Origin: Seison nebaliae
Lineage: Eukaryota > Rotifera > Pararotatoria > Seisonacea > Seisonidae
DNA length: 64,000 nucleotides
Direction of reading: 5' to 3'
Assembly (NCBI GenBank): GCA_023231475.1
Contig: JALJEE010001503.1
Location: 1 to 64,000 of the forward strand
The notes under the pieces were generated by a model. That model saw only the letters and a program-made list of their open reading frames with translations, did no database searches and was not told the DNA's origin. The position numbers and the translations under genes were made by a program. Of the stretch, positions 1 through 11,463 are shown piece by piece. Each line of letters begins with the position of its first letter. Within the stretch, counting starts at the first letter, position 1.

Positions 1-1054
1 ATATGCATATGTGATTCTTTACTTGGGAACCCCTATTTCCATTACCAACTTCCGTACTATGATGTCGAATTTTAAAATCATATCTTATGTGTCGGATCTC
101 TTACGCTCAAAAATAGATCAGGCTAAATGATTCATTTCCGATGACTCACCTAGTGAATTATCCGTTTTCCTCTTTGATCAATTATCAAGTGATTATTATA
201 CTGTTTATTAGTAGTAGATCACTTGTTATTATTATTATTTTTTTTTTATTATAACAACAAATCTCCGGGGGGTAAATAAAATATAAAAGTAATAATAATA
301 TTTGACGGTCGATGTTTAACAATTCCTCAAATGTCCAAGCTTACTCTTTTACGAAAAAAGGGGGGGCTAAATTCTGATAACCGTTTATTATATGTGTAAT
401 GACTATAAAGATAATTAATAGATACAAGAATGTCATAGTTACCTCACACTTTTACCACCAGGAACCTGTCAGATGGTATCAACAGCGGCGCTACCGATCA
501 ACTCCTGATGCCATCTTAATCCCGATAATTAACTCTTAATCGCCCCAAATTAAGGAAGATGTTTAGGAATTCCGCATGTGATTAAGTCCCTTTTGGTAAA
601 CTTAGCTGACACACCCTGGCGTGTTAACTGAATTGCATGAACGTGTCCCCTATGATTAATCATCACTGTACTACTATAAATATAATTCGTTTCTACATTA
701 CCTCGCCACACTCATACATAAAATTCAAATTATAAAAATTATAATATCTTTATATCATGTGAGTATCAAAGTGAACTTTTTCACGTCATAGCATCTTATC
801 TTGATCAGTTCGAACAAATTGTCTCAAAATAGAATCTCCCATAAAAAGGATGTATTTGTTTCTTTCGATCTAAAACTTCTCACATGTCGAACTAATTCTT
901 CATAATATTTGCACCAACCAATTGAATTATTAAATTTACATGTATAATACAACCAGAGTTTGTTGATATAGAACCCTAACGGAATAATGTCCTTCATATC
1001 GTGCCGATAAATTTTAGTAAACGAATAATCATCTTCACTCATTGTTATTGATAT

Positions 1055-1255
1055 TACCCTAGTGTGAGTATAACTCATTTTTTTATAAAATAAATGAGTC
1101 TATAAGATTTAGTCGATGTTAACTCAAAACTAACAAAATAATTTATCAATTTTATTATTTCTAACTTACTTTTGAGTCCATATCGACTAAATCTTATAGA
1201 CTCTTTTTTTTTATAAAAAAAATATTTAAATTTGAGTTATACTCACACTAGGGTA
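1055..1255. mobile_element. MITE-like palindromic element
   Basis: The outer arms 1055-1077 and 1233-1255 are a perfect 23-bp inverted repeat beginning TACCCTAGTGTGAG. The inner arms 1096-1117 and 1182-1203 are a perfect 22-bp inverted repeat centred on GATTTAGTCGAT. A shorter ACTCAAAA/TTTTGAGT pair lies further inside. The whole 201 bp would fold into one long hairpin. It has no coding capacity, which is the form expected of a miniature inverted-repeat transposable element. I could not find a convincing target-site duplication or a second copy in the window, so the transposon assignment is inferred from structure only. Confidence 0.6.
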
Positions 1256-1506
1256 GTAATAATTCTACATATTCTCCGCAACATTCTGAACAACATGGCA
1301 AAGTGTCACTTAAAAGTTGTTCTCAGGATATTTCAAAACATTTCTTTTTTTTATCACATATGACGGTTGTTCTTTACAAATTTATTATATCATCTTATCC
1401 GCTTAATTAAATCAACTGGATTTAATATACAATGTAGGTAGTCGAGGTAATTGCCCTCCTAAACATATTCAACTGTTTTATCAACACTACTTTATCTAAT
1501 AGTGAT

Positions 1507-1572
1507 CGAACTATATATAGTTCGTATAATTATAATAAAGATCGTAGTTCTAGATCACTATAGTGATCTAGA
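1507..1572. repeat. Two adjacent perfect palindromes
   Basis: Bases 1507-1524 (CGAACTATATATAGTTCG) and 1549-1572 (centre ATCACTATAGTGAT) each read identically on both strands. They are 18 and 24 bp long and lie 24 bp apart. They could be protein-binding dyads, remnants of a hairpin element related to the one 300 bp upstream, or chance in AT-rich DNA. Confidence 0.55.
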
Positions 1573-3714
1573 GACTAATAAAGTTCGTAGGAAAGAAATT
1601 TATAAAATGGAATAAGAAAGACCTTTTTATTATTATTCATCATTAATTATTTTGATTGATAAGAATATATATATATATTAGCATATATACTAGTATATAA
1701 TTCTAGAATTAATCATCAAAAAAAACCTATAATTATTGTGTAATTACCAGGATACTGAATAATGTGATATTATGTCTCAAGTGTTCATCGGTGACTTCGA
1801 TGTTGATTTCATGCTTTCATGATTTCGTTAGATGTCATGTTTATGCTTATAAGAAGGTTTGTGCTATTAAAATAGCATCATTCATTGGTCCGAATTATCA
1901 GGTTGTGTTTCAGTCAATATATGTACCTTCCTTATGTTGTACTGAAGATTCCTCCCGTAGCATTCGATATCATCATAATTCGTTCAACATTTGTGAACCT
2001 TCAGAGAGAAATATACCAGAAATTCTGTTGTCTTACAAATTTATTGTATATAAAACTTTTAAATTGCTTCTCACAAATCAGTTAATTAATCACCATTATT
2101 TTGTGCTTTCCTTCTTAACCGCTATGTCTACTTTTGTTCTGAATCGAAGTTTTGTAAAAGAGTGAAGAATAAAATTAGCTCACATACAGTTTATGTAAAT
2201 GAAAACAAAGTATCATAATCAAATTCATTTTTTTATAATAAATTTTTCAAACTCTCAAATTAGCAATTATTTTCAATTTCCTAATATTTTTTTATTGTTT
2301 AAAATCCCAATTTTATTGACAGATCTCATTTTTTACGATCAGTGATAGGACTCCTTTTCGTGAGGTTTTAGACTTGGAGTAACATGGGAACAGACGGCTC
2401 CATGATATATCGAAAAAATAATTTCGAAAATTTCCTTCTTTTTTTAAATTAATTTTAATTTCACTCATAATGCAACACATGTTAATTTCAATAACTTAAA
2501 GATTTGTACGTTTATATGCAACATTATCGCAAACCACATTGAGTAAATTAGAGAACTATACGAAAGAGAATGCGATTGAATTTTGCAAAGATTTTTTAAT
2601 AACTTTTTTCTATTTTCGTTTTCTTTAATTGTACAATAAAATTCTATTTTCTCTATACATTTTCTCGTTTTTCTCTTTATCAGGTTTGTCCGTTTTTGCA
2701 AAAAATAAGGAAAATGTCTGGTAGGAGTTTTTGTCTAAATTTTCAAAATGAACGGATTTACTTCATTTTTTTTAAAAAATACATCAGAAGGAAGGTCTAA
2801 AGTTATAAGTAAGGTTTAGAATAAAATAAAAAGTAGAAATAACTATGTTGTAGAGCATTTCGAGCTCTTTCCAAATATATTAAATTTAAAATGGTAAGTT
2901 AAATATTTCTGATAGAAAATGAGGTTTTAAAAAAAAGTTGAAAAAATTCGACTGCTCAGTTGATCAACTGCCTCATGTCCTACAATCGTAATTAATCATT
3001 GCCATAAGATGGACAGTAAAGAATGTCGGATGACAGACTATAGATTAACAGATTATCATCAACATAATTAAGTATACAATCAATCGCAAATAATAATGAA
3101 TGAAATGCTATGCATGGGTTGTTTATTGTTTTCTTAGTTAGTTTTCAACTGTTTATTAGGCAGATATAAGAATCATTCAATTTCTAAGAATCATTTTTCC
3201 ACCCCCGTTATAATCGTTACCTACTTTAAGTCTCACTCAAAATTATTAATATTAATTCACTAAACTTTCTCATTATTTTCGTTTAGTCGACTTGAATAGT
3301 CGCTGTTTATAAAATGATGACTCATTTAATTAATCGTAAAAAACGAACGTGATAAAGATTCGTCATTATTTATAGCCTGAGTATTAGGGTGTGTTAAAGT
3401 AGACGTACTAGTTAAATATACGAAAAACTAACGACAAAAGTCTAATAGAAGTTTCTAGAGAGTGTAAAGTGAAACGTAAACTGTAAAAGAGATAATAAAG
3501 CTCAATATTCAACTGTGAACGATACAAAAATGGGTGAATTAGACGAAAATCTCTTTTATTTTCCAGTTCTCTTCTGAATATTCTAGAATGGGGAACTTTA
3601 TATAATTGTACGAATGTTATTTTGTTGTCAACAATTTCTCCATATAAATTCTCATTAACTTTCTACATTTCGAATAATTTTCATTTCATACAATTAGTTA
3701 GAATATATTTAAAA

Positions 3715-5298
3715 ATGGGAAGGCTAATGACCAACTACTTCAAAGTTAATTGGAACGACGCTGATTCGTTTGTGGAATTCAAATTGAAATTCGATTTCCA
3801 ACGAATTCAATCAGTACCTCCCTTGAAAATGACAAGAGAACGCCGTTTAAATTGTTTCTTTAATTTGAAGAAACAACATACAATATTCGCCTTGGCGTTT
3901 TTCGACGGAGTCGATTCTGTGTATGTTCCACAAACTATACACAATGATGGTGATGATGATGATAAAATTATAAATGAATTCTCCTCTGATTATCATGAGA
4001 ATTCGCAGCATATAACGGTTATCGGACGACGGGAACGGATCATCGACATACGGAATGTTGAACTTCTAGTACAAATACTAAATAAAGCTCTACAAAGTAA
4101 TAAAACGCCTGAAAATGGTTTCATTCAATTCCCTGGAGATTGGTTTATCGACCGATCATTACGAATGTATGATCTGGGAGAAGGATTGGCACAATATTCA
4201 GTCGTTTACTCTAATATAGTTTCATATCACCAGAATTTATTTCATGTGTTGGATGTGAAAAATGATTATTTTCCTGTTTCACAAAATCTCGTGGATTTAT
4301 TTGAACTAACTTTCAGAAAAAGTCTGACAAATTATTTCCTTGAAGAAAATGCATCAGAAAGAATTAAATTTGAAAAAATGGTGCGTTATTATCAAGTGAA
4401 ATTTCGTGATCATCAATTCCCAATAAATTCCATTTCTAATAGAAATGTGAATTCCGTTAAATTTGGTAAAGACCAAACAATGATCAACTATTACAAAGAA
4501 GTTTGGAACTTGGATGTGGATGGAAGATATCCCTGCATCGTATCGGAGTACAAAAACACCACTACATATATTCCAATCGACCATTGTCGATTGGTGTTCA
4601 ATATGAATTTTAGAACAAAGTTGAGTTACGAACAAAAACGTAAAATTAAACTATTAAGAAATTCGAATAAACATTTTATATTCGAATATCGAAAAAAAAT
4701 TAACGAACAAATAAATTTTCAAAGATTATTTGGAATCAAATTGAATGTGGTTAAATGTCAAAAGTTTATTGGTGACGAAAATATTTGGAATTTCCATAAA
4801 ATAATTTATTTGGAAAAGAAAAGGAATAAAAGAGTAATAGAATTTGTTGGTCATGTGTTGCCGGTCATCAACGGCAAATTATGCGAAAATGAATATAAAG
4901 GATCGACCAATGCAAATTTGGATCAATTGCTTCTAGACATCGTACGAAAATATCCCAATCAATCACTTTGTGTGTTAATAGCTGGCGGAATAGATGGAAT
5001 AACAAATGAGCGTTATAATGATTTAGTGGAGAAATTGAACATTTCTCCCAATAATTATGCAATTGTGAAAGTTGACAAAATGAATCATCTGAAACTATTC
5101 GGTTTCTCAAAGAAGAAATTAGTGGGCAATATCATCGAGGAGAAGATAGTTGATGATAATGAATTCGTGTTAATGGGAAAGAAAATACCTGTAATCTTTG
5201 AAATGCAGGAGCCAACTAATTTTACTTTGACGACTCCATACGTCAAACAAATCAAAACCATCAGTTATCAAATGATGAGACTGATCCAAAGTAATTGA
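3715..5298 (+). CDS. Argonaute-like protein, MID absent, PIWI degenerate
   Basis: A single-exon protein of 527 residues from ATG 3715; the frame is open from 3622, but upstream there is only TTG. It resembles the AGO clade. The L1 linker begins near residue 136 (GFIQFPGDWF). The PAZ domain runs over roughly 258-300, with YYKEVWNLDVDGRYPC and TTYIPIDHCRLVF aligning to the AGO PAZ RNA 3'-end pocket. An L2-like segment starts near 338 (FGIKLNVV). Where MID should follow there are only about 20 residues. The last 165 residues align weakly to the second half of PIWI (LIAGGIDG against the IFYRDG region, then IVKVDKMNHLKLF). The first catalytic Asp position reads IIYLEKKR, and the protein stops before the last catalytic His, so at most one of the four slicer residues remains. 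Slicing and canonical 5'-phosphate anchoring look lost. It could be a regulatory or decoy AGO, or a decaying paralogue, although no frame break is present. Confidence 0.75.
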   Translation: MGRLMTNYFKVNWNDADSFVEFKLKFDFQRIQSVPPLKMTRERRLNCFFNLKKQHTIFALAFFDGVDSVYVPQTIHNDGDDDDKIINEFSSDYHENSQHITVIGRRERIIDIRNVELLVQILNKALQSNKTPENGFIQFPGDWFIDRSLRMYDLGEGLAQYSVVYSNIVSYHQNLFHVLDVKNDYFPVSQNLVDLFELTFRKSLTNYFLEENASERIKFEKMVRYYQVKFRDHQFPINSISNRNVNSVKFGKDQTMINYYKEVWNLDVDGRYPCIVSEYKNTTTYIPIDHCRLVFNMNFRTKLSYEQKRKIKLLRNSNKHFIFEYRKKINEQINFQRLFGIKLNVVKCQKFIGDENIWNFHKIIYLEKKRNKRVIEFVGHVLPVINGKLCENEYKGSTNANLDQLLLDIVRKYPNQSLCVLIAGGIDGITNERYNDLVEKLNISPNNYAIVKVDKMNHLKLFGFSKKKLVGNIIEEKIVDDNEFVLMGKKIPVIFEMQEPTNFTLTTPYVKQIKTISYQMMRLIQSN

Positions 5299-5569
5299 TA
5301 TGTTGAAAATTAAATTAAATTTTATTTCATTTTATTTAGTTCATTTATATAATTATATATTATAATTTTACAATATTTCATGTTCATTCCACTTTATTTT
5401 TCAATTTATTATTTTCAACAATTTTATTCTTTTCGTTGATATTCACATGTTATTTGTTGGTCCAATAGTGAACTATTGATTTGATGATAATTCTATAATA
5501 ATTTGTTCAATCGTTTTTATTGTGGATGATTGATATTGGGAGAAATAAGAAAATAAATAAAATAAATAT

Positions 5570-8500
5570 CTATTTCAATGTTTTATATAATGCAAATGCC
5601 ATAATAACAGCGACGGATGCACCAAGTGCGACAGGTCCCATCAACTTATTATCTTCTTGTTCGTTCAAGTCGCCAACATCGCCCGCTAAACTTTCCAATG
5701 AAGCCGTACGTCCAATTGAGGAGAATTGTTTCCACACAGTTGATCTTAATGGGAAGATTGGAAAGGTTGCTAACGCGATTAATTTCAAATAAATATGACG
5801 TCCCACATCCACATCGGCCGTTGTTGCTGACGAGAATCGAAGTGGTGGAGGTAAATTGAAGCGAAGACAAAATCCTTCAGGTTCCAAACGATAATTATCA
5901 TAAAAGTTTTGATAATTTGATGATTGTAAAAAAGCGGATTTATCCGAATGTGTTCCGATTATGAGACATGGAGTTCTCTTACCACCAGCTCGATTCAAAT
6001 ATTTCATAAAATAATTAGCGATATGAGCGAATGACGTTGGATTGGACATGTCATATAATAAACAGACGATCGTTGCTTCCACTTCCTTCTTATTCTCTGA
6101 TAATTCAATTGATATCTCCAAATTATTTTCACAATATAATTTCTCTCGTAATATCAAATATTTCTTTGATCCATAAACTGATAATAATCGAACAGATTTA
6201 TTCGGTATTAGATCTCGATCCACTTTCTCAAGATCTTCATTTGATCGACCTAATAGTCCTTGGATGAATGCCGTCTTCCCACATCCACGATCACCAATCA
6301 CGTCACATAGAACGATGGGATAATCACATCGATTTCTATTAATTCTCATTCGATTCTTATAATTATTCGATAAATTATTTGGATCTTCTCGATTCTCTCG
6401 TAGAGCCGTTATCAGAATATCAGACGTTGTCCATTTTTCCATAATCTCATCAATCTTCTCAGCTGATGAATTTCGTGCCATTTCATTCCGACAAGAATCC
6501 TGTATATAATCCAATGATCGTTTCAAATAAAAATGACGATATCCCATCAATCCGAAATATTTCACGACTAATTCCGGTTGGAAATATGATGCAATTCTAA
6601 TAAAACATTTAAATAATTTAAATAATTTAAATAATAATAATGATTAACATCCATTGATTGAGGAAAGCGGAGAATGTTATAATATTTCCTTTATTTCCAT
6701 CCATCTCATGATAGGCGGGAGGATTGGTTGTTGATAATGTTTCCTTCGTTCGATGAAGAAGAATTCTTGGACTGAAATGATGACGATTATTTGAATTATT
6801 CAAAATTGATGGGGTCGATTTACAACTGTTATGTTCCGATCGTATACTCGACAATGGAGTAATTCGATTATTCTTCTTCGTTTTGGAGTATGGACGGAAA
6901 CTGGAATCTTCTAATTTCTTTTCCGATTTCGACAGATCTTTCTTCGATCGAATATCAGAAAACGGTAATAATGGCATCGATGGAATATTTAATGCGAAAG
7001 AACGATGAACCATTTGCTTCGTACGTCGTGAAACTTGAGCACCGAATAAAATGCTGTGAGGTTTCTTCGAATTATGGATTGATAATCTCGAAATTTCTTC
7101 ATTAACTCCATCATCATCTGGATCGTCATCGATATCGATATCATGAATTTCTCTTCCTCTCACCATTAATTTTCCGTCATTTAATCTCATAAATCGTCCA
7201 TGACGACGATGATTATTTTTGATGGAACATGAATGATGAATATCTCGCATCATCCATGGTGGTCCGTCATGACAGAATGTGGAGAACATGATAAATAAAT
7301 CGGCTTCATTCATAAAATTCTCTTCCATCGTAACATTTAATCGATATCGTTTAATATGAATGAGACGATTGAAAAAATATTTTGAACTTTTAAGAAATTC
7401 ATCAGATCTCTGTCCATTTGATGCAAAACGTTCAAATAAATATAAGAGGAAAGAATATCCGTCGATGGACAAAGTAAACTTTTTATCAGGAGAAATATTT
7501 GAGGTTGAAATGAAATTTTTTTCGATCAACAAATCGAAATTATAACCGAAATGTCTGAGAATGCTCCAAACGGTTTCTTGTCGACTCTTTTCGAGATAGA
7601 GACGTTGTAAAGAAAAGAATCCCGATTCGTCACAAATATTTTTCAATTTCATCAAATTATTTTGTCGTTTATCATATTGATCTTCATCGATATATGTAAT
7701 TCGAATTGATCGAATCGATTGTTTCAGATCGTTCAATTCCGTATTAGAAAGAAGAGATTTGAAACAAGCTAATTGAAGTAGTTGAAGTTCATTATCGTCT
7801 AAAAAATTGTCACCATCCAAATCACAAATTGAGAAGATTCGATGAAGAGCTTGTTCGCATTTCAATGAGAGTTCTCGAGAATTTAAATTATAAATTAAAT
7901 TGATTGGATATAAAGCGAAGTTTTGAGCTAATTGAAAAAGTTGGAGGACATTCCTCATCGTTACTGCTGACGTATGAATACATGCATGAATTTGAGAGTA
8001 AGTTCGAAATAATGATTTTAATCCATCATCATATTGTGGTAATTGAATGGATCGATTTTGAGTAGATGATGAAATAAGTGGAAGAACACAATCACTCTTA
8101 TTCCCAACAATTAATATCGTCGGCATTTTATGAAGATAATGTGCATAATGATTCTTTAATAACGTTTCAGAATCGGTCGATGTTACTGTTGTTGTTGTTG
8201 AGGGAAGACGGATTAATTCGATGAGAGGAAGCCAATAAGACTCGAGATTTTTTTTCGAATTATCATCAATTAACGAATAAACTAAACAAATGGAATTAGC
8301 ACGACGAATTTGATCATGTAGAATGTCTTCATCGTCAATCTCCGAATTATAATCCACAATTAATGTGGGACGATTCTCACTCGTCACTTCCGCTGGGACG
8401 GTAATCGTTTCTGCTTTTTTCGGCACATTCAATTGGATAGACGTAGTACTCAATCGATTTAATGATGTTGTCGATTGGAACTTTTGAAAAAAAAATAATT

Positions 8501-8700
8501 TAATTAAATTAATAAAATAATTATAACGATGTTCGTAGTATCATCTTCATTGATTAAGGCGAATATGAGTGACGTCTTTCCAACATTAGCTTAAAAACGA
8601 GAAAATAAATGAATTTGTTGAGAATGTGAAAAAATCACCAACAATCTCCAATGAGAAGTATTCTAATTTCATTATTCTCCTCTTCCCAATCGGATGTCAT
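5570..8700 (-). CDS. Miro: Mitochondrial Rho GTPase Miro
   Basis: Four exons: 8643-8700, 8528-8589, 6649-8480 and 5570-6596. Introns are 53, 47 and 52 bp, and the joined frame gives 992 residues. Miro is a tail-anchored outer mitochondrial membrane GTPase that couples mitochondria to microtubule motors. The N-terminal GTPase has GDSNVGKTS built across the first intron and NKSD as the G4 motif. EF-hand 1 is canonical near residue 252 (DLDGDNFLDDNE). The C-terminal GTPase has GDRGCGKTA and GTHSD. The chain ends with a hydrophobic anchor (VALGASVAVIMAFALYK) and a short basic tail. The usual length is about 620-660 residues. The excess is mostly a Ser/Arg/Lys-rich insertion at roughly 450-635, where EF-hand 2 would sit; no intact second Ca loop is visible. 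The gene is convergent with the Argonaute-like gene. Confidence 0.93.
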
Positions 8701-9927
8701 TTGAAAAACATGAGAATAATTTCATCAGATCATCAGAACAATTATTGGTGATGAAAATGAGATAATCAAAAGTAAATACAATCCGCGTACGCATTAAATA
8801 ATATTAAATCATTTGATGGAACAAAGATTATTTAAATTAAAAAAAAATTATCTTCCTAATTCAATTAGCTTCAGATTCGAATGAACAAAATCTTCCTTCA
8901 ACTGATAATTCACATTTTATTTATAATCAACAAAAAATCTCAAATCTGTCACTTTTTTTTTTGAGGAGGAAATAATAATTACGCCTCTTATCCTCTAATC
9001 GTATTTCTCTAATTTACCATGATTAATCACTTGAGACGAATTGTTGATATATAAATTATGTTCAAATTTCATTCATTTCAATCGAACATTTTACTAACAA
9101 TTCTGTTATTATTAGTTTTCTCATACACCCGTCAATTCCTTTATATATGATGACTATCGATATTTAAGTCTTCACAATATTTACTTACTAATTAAATGAT
9201 TGAATGAATTATAACATTCTGCCCTTCTCTTATTGAATTAATTAAATATTCAATCAATATTCTTTCTTTATTCCTTCATAATTAACATTCTTTCAATAAC
9301 TTTTCCATTAAACATAATTTTTTGGATAAGAATATTATTTTCCTGAATTTATGAAACTTTAACTCATCAAATAAATAAGGAAACATTCGAAAAATTAACC
9401 GCATAATCATGTTATGTGTTAAGATCTATAGAATATTTTCGTTTATAGAAATCAGAAAATCTGATCTCTAAAATCTCATCTGGTAAATAACGAGTTTTAA
9501 ATTAAAGAATTAGAAAGGGGAATATTTTATAACAAGAAGTAATTTATACAGTAAATTTTTGTAAAAAGACAAGCTTCGTTTTTAATTTTGTAAAAAAATA
9601 ATAAATAATTTCAATCATAAATAATAATTATTATTATCCAATGGGTGATAAATTGTTTGGTTTGATGATGGTAGAAAATAATTGAAGAAATATAAAGAAT
9701 AAAATTGCTTATTTGTTTTATTGAGCTTCACAGTTAGTTAGGAGCTGAATATTTGAAATAAACAAATCCATATTAACTTAATATTATAATCGTTTGAACT
9801 TTTGAAGTACTTTGTCGAAATTGGACATACAACGTTTTCTAACACAACGACGCACATTTTCATCAAACGTTTCCAGATTCCTTAACCATCTTTTTTTATC
9901 TTCCCACTAAAAGGTAATTGAATTAGA
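8701..9927. other. Divergent spacer Miro / API5
   Basis: This 1.2-kb AT-rich region lies between two divergent start codons and presumably holds both promoters. I see no conserved coding sequence on the plus strand. On the minus strand, 9803-9915 is open for about 37 codons after an acceptor-like site, but it has no upstream exon (see findings). Confidence 0.45.
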
Positions 9928-11463
9928 ATGGTAACAATTGACGAATTGTATAATTGTCACAGGGAATTGTGTGAAATCGATGAGTCTGATTCGGAAAGAA
10001 ATAAATTCGTTAGTTCATTTCTTCTCCTTTCTTTGATGAATGTTCTCTTGAAGAAAAGTTATTATGAAACAATTATTTCGGGAACATCTTCCGCAAATAG
10101 TGATTGTAAACGATTAGCGATAAATTTCATCGAACAATTTTATGGTAAATTTCCTGATTTGCAGAAGAAGGCAGTGAAGGCTCTCTTCGATAATTGTGCC
10201 GATGACAATATTGTTGTGAGGAAACAGGCAGTGCAGAAGTTACAACGAATGTGTACCATCACACCAATCATTTTACCACATGTGTCGAAGATGTTGACTC
10301 AAATTCTCCAAACAAACGACACCAAAGAATTGGAAGCTGTCAAAGAGAATCTTCATCGTTTATATGAAATGAAACCGTTCGAATGTATTCAATCGATATT
10401 GACGGAAATAAAAACGAATGATACAGATCAAATGTATTTGGTGAGAAAGCGTGGATTGCAAGTCATTTCCGATTTTATTCGAACTTCAAATTCAAAAATT
10501 TTAACGAATGAAATTGAAAAGTTCTTGTTGGAGGAATTGAATATTTTCCTCCAAGACGTCAATCATGAAGAGTTCTCTCTCGTGATTAAATTGATGAGAC
10601 AATTCTCTTCCACCACCACGTTATTAGGAAGGAAACAATTGTTGAAAACGATCGAAGAACAAGCAGAATTGGATAAGGAAATTTCGTCGAAAGGAAATGA
10701 AGAGAATGACGGAGAAAATGAAAGAAATGAAAGAATCGATATCGTTCTCACTTGTGGGAAGGAAGCAGTGATGATCGTTTCGAAAAATGCTCCGTCTGAT
10801 TTATTCGTTAAATTTTTCATCGAAAATTTATTGAACAATTTCGAATTGTTAACACAGTCAAAAAAGATCGAATGTCTTCGAACTCTAGCGCAACTGACCA
10901 TTTCTTATTCATTTAATTGTCAAGAGAGAATGTTGGAATATCTCAAAACTTTCATCGACACCTTCTCCCGTCAATTACAATTAGACAAAGGAGATAATAC
11001 AACAGAATTATTATTGAAAATCGAATCAAATTTAGACATGTCCATCGTCGAACCATTAATCTATCTCATACATCAATTCGGGAAACAACGACCGAAATTT
11101 TTGTCGGAATTCCAAACGAATGAAAATGAAGAATTATTTAAAAAAGAATATGTCGATCTATTTATGAAGAAAGTTCAATGGCTCTGTCATTGTTCGAAGA
11201 ATCTTTTAAAGAAATTAAATTCATCCAACGACGAATTGATAACGAGAATTGTTAAAGAGAACGGTAATAAAATGACGGGAAAGGAAATGATCAGTTGTTC
11301 GAATAATGTGACGGAGATCTGTCTCGATCTCTTACATCGTCCACCCATCTATTCGGCCCACTGTCATTTCTCTTGGGAGAAATTCGATGCAGGAACGAAA
11401 CGAACTAGTACCACCGTTACCACCTCAAGAAGAAAAAATCGACATATGTACAATGTCCGATAA
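9928..11463 (+). CDS. API5: Apoptosis inhibitor 5 (API5/AAC-11)
   Basis: Starts at ATG 9928 and reads 511 codons without a stop. API5 is a nuclear HEAT/ARM-repeat protein linked to suppression of apoptosis and to mRNA export. Family signatures include the N-terminal MVTIDELY, FIEQFYGKFPDL, VRKQAVQKLQ, FSLVIKLMRQF, LIYLIHQFGKQRPKFL and the late segment LLHRPPIYSAHCHFSWEKF. The C-terminus is short and lacks the longer basic tail of vertebrate API5. Bases 10009-10053 (45 bp, GTTAGT to AAG) are probably an in-frame intron. Removing them joins ERNKF to KKSYYETI, which fits the family spacing better and gives 496 residues. Confidence 0.93.
   Translation: MVTIDELYNCHRELCEIDESDSERNKFVSSFLLLSLMNVLLKKSYYETIISGTSSANSDCKRLAINFIEQFYGKFPDLQKKAVKALFDNCADDNIVVRKQAVQKLQRMCTITPIILPHVSKMLTQILQTNDTKELEAVKENLHRLYEMKPFECIQSILTEIKTNDTDQMYLVRKRGLQVISDFIRTSNSKILTNEIEKFLLEELNIFLQDVNHEEFSLVIKLMRQFSSTTTLLGRKQLLKTIEEQAELDKEISSKGNEENDGENERNERIDIVLTCGKEAVMIVSKNAPSDLFVKFFIENLLNNFELLTQSKKIECLRTLAQLTISYSFNCQERMLEYLKTFIDTFSRQLQLDKGDNTTELLLKIESNLDMSIVEPLIYLIHQFGKQRPKFLSEFQTNENEELFKKEYVDLFMKKVQWLCHCSKNLLKKLNSSNDELITRIVKENGNKMTGKEMISCSNNVTEICLDLLHRPPIYSAHCHFSWEKFDAGTKRTSTTVTTSRRKNRHMYNVR

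Larger units (their letters stand above)
1..3714. other. Gene-poor left flank
   Basis: I find no convincing gene before the Argonaute-like ORF. Open stretches at 824-1078 (-) and 1764-2165 (+) lack conserved motifs, and I treat them as chance or as decayed sequence. The stretch is AT-rich. It holds a palindromic terminal-inverted-repeat element (1055-1255), two perfect short palindromes (1507-1524 and 1549-1572) and homopolymer runs near 240 and 360. The last several hundred bases before 3715 presumably carry the promoter and 5' UTR of the Argonaute-like gene. Confidence 0.5.

Noticed and set aside
1764-2165. 133-codon plus-strand ORF in the left flank
   Set aside because: The start is a non-ATG codon, the composition is random-like, there is no domain, and it overlaps a second open frame; kept only as part of the flank description.
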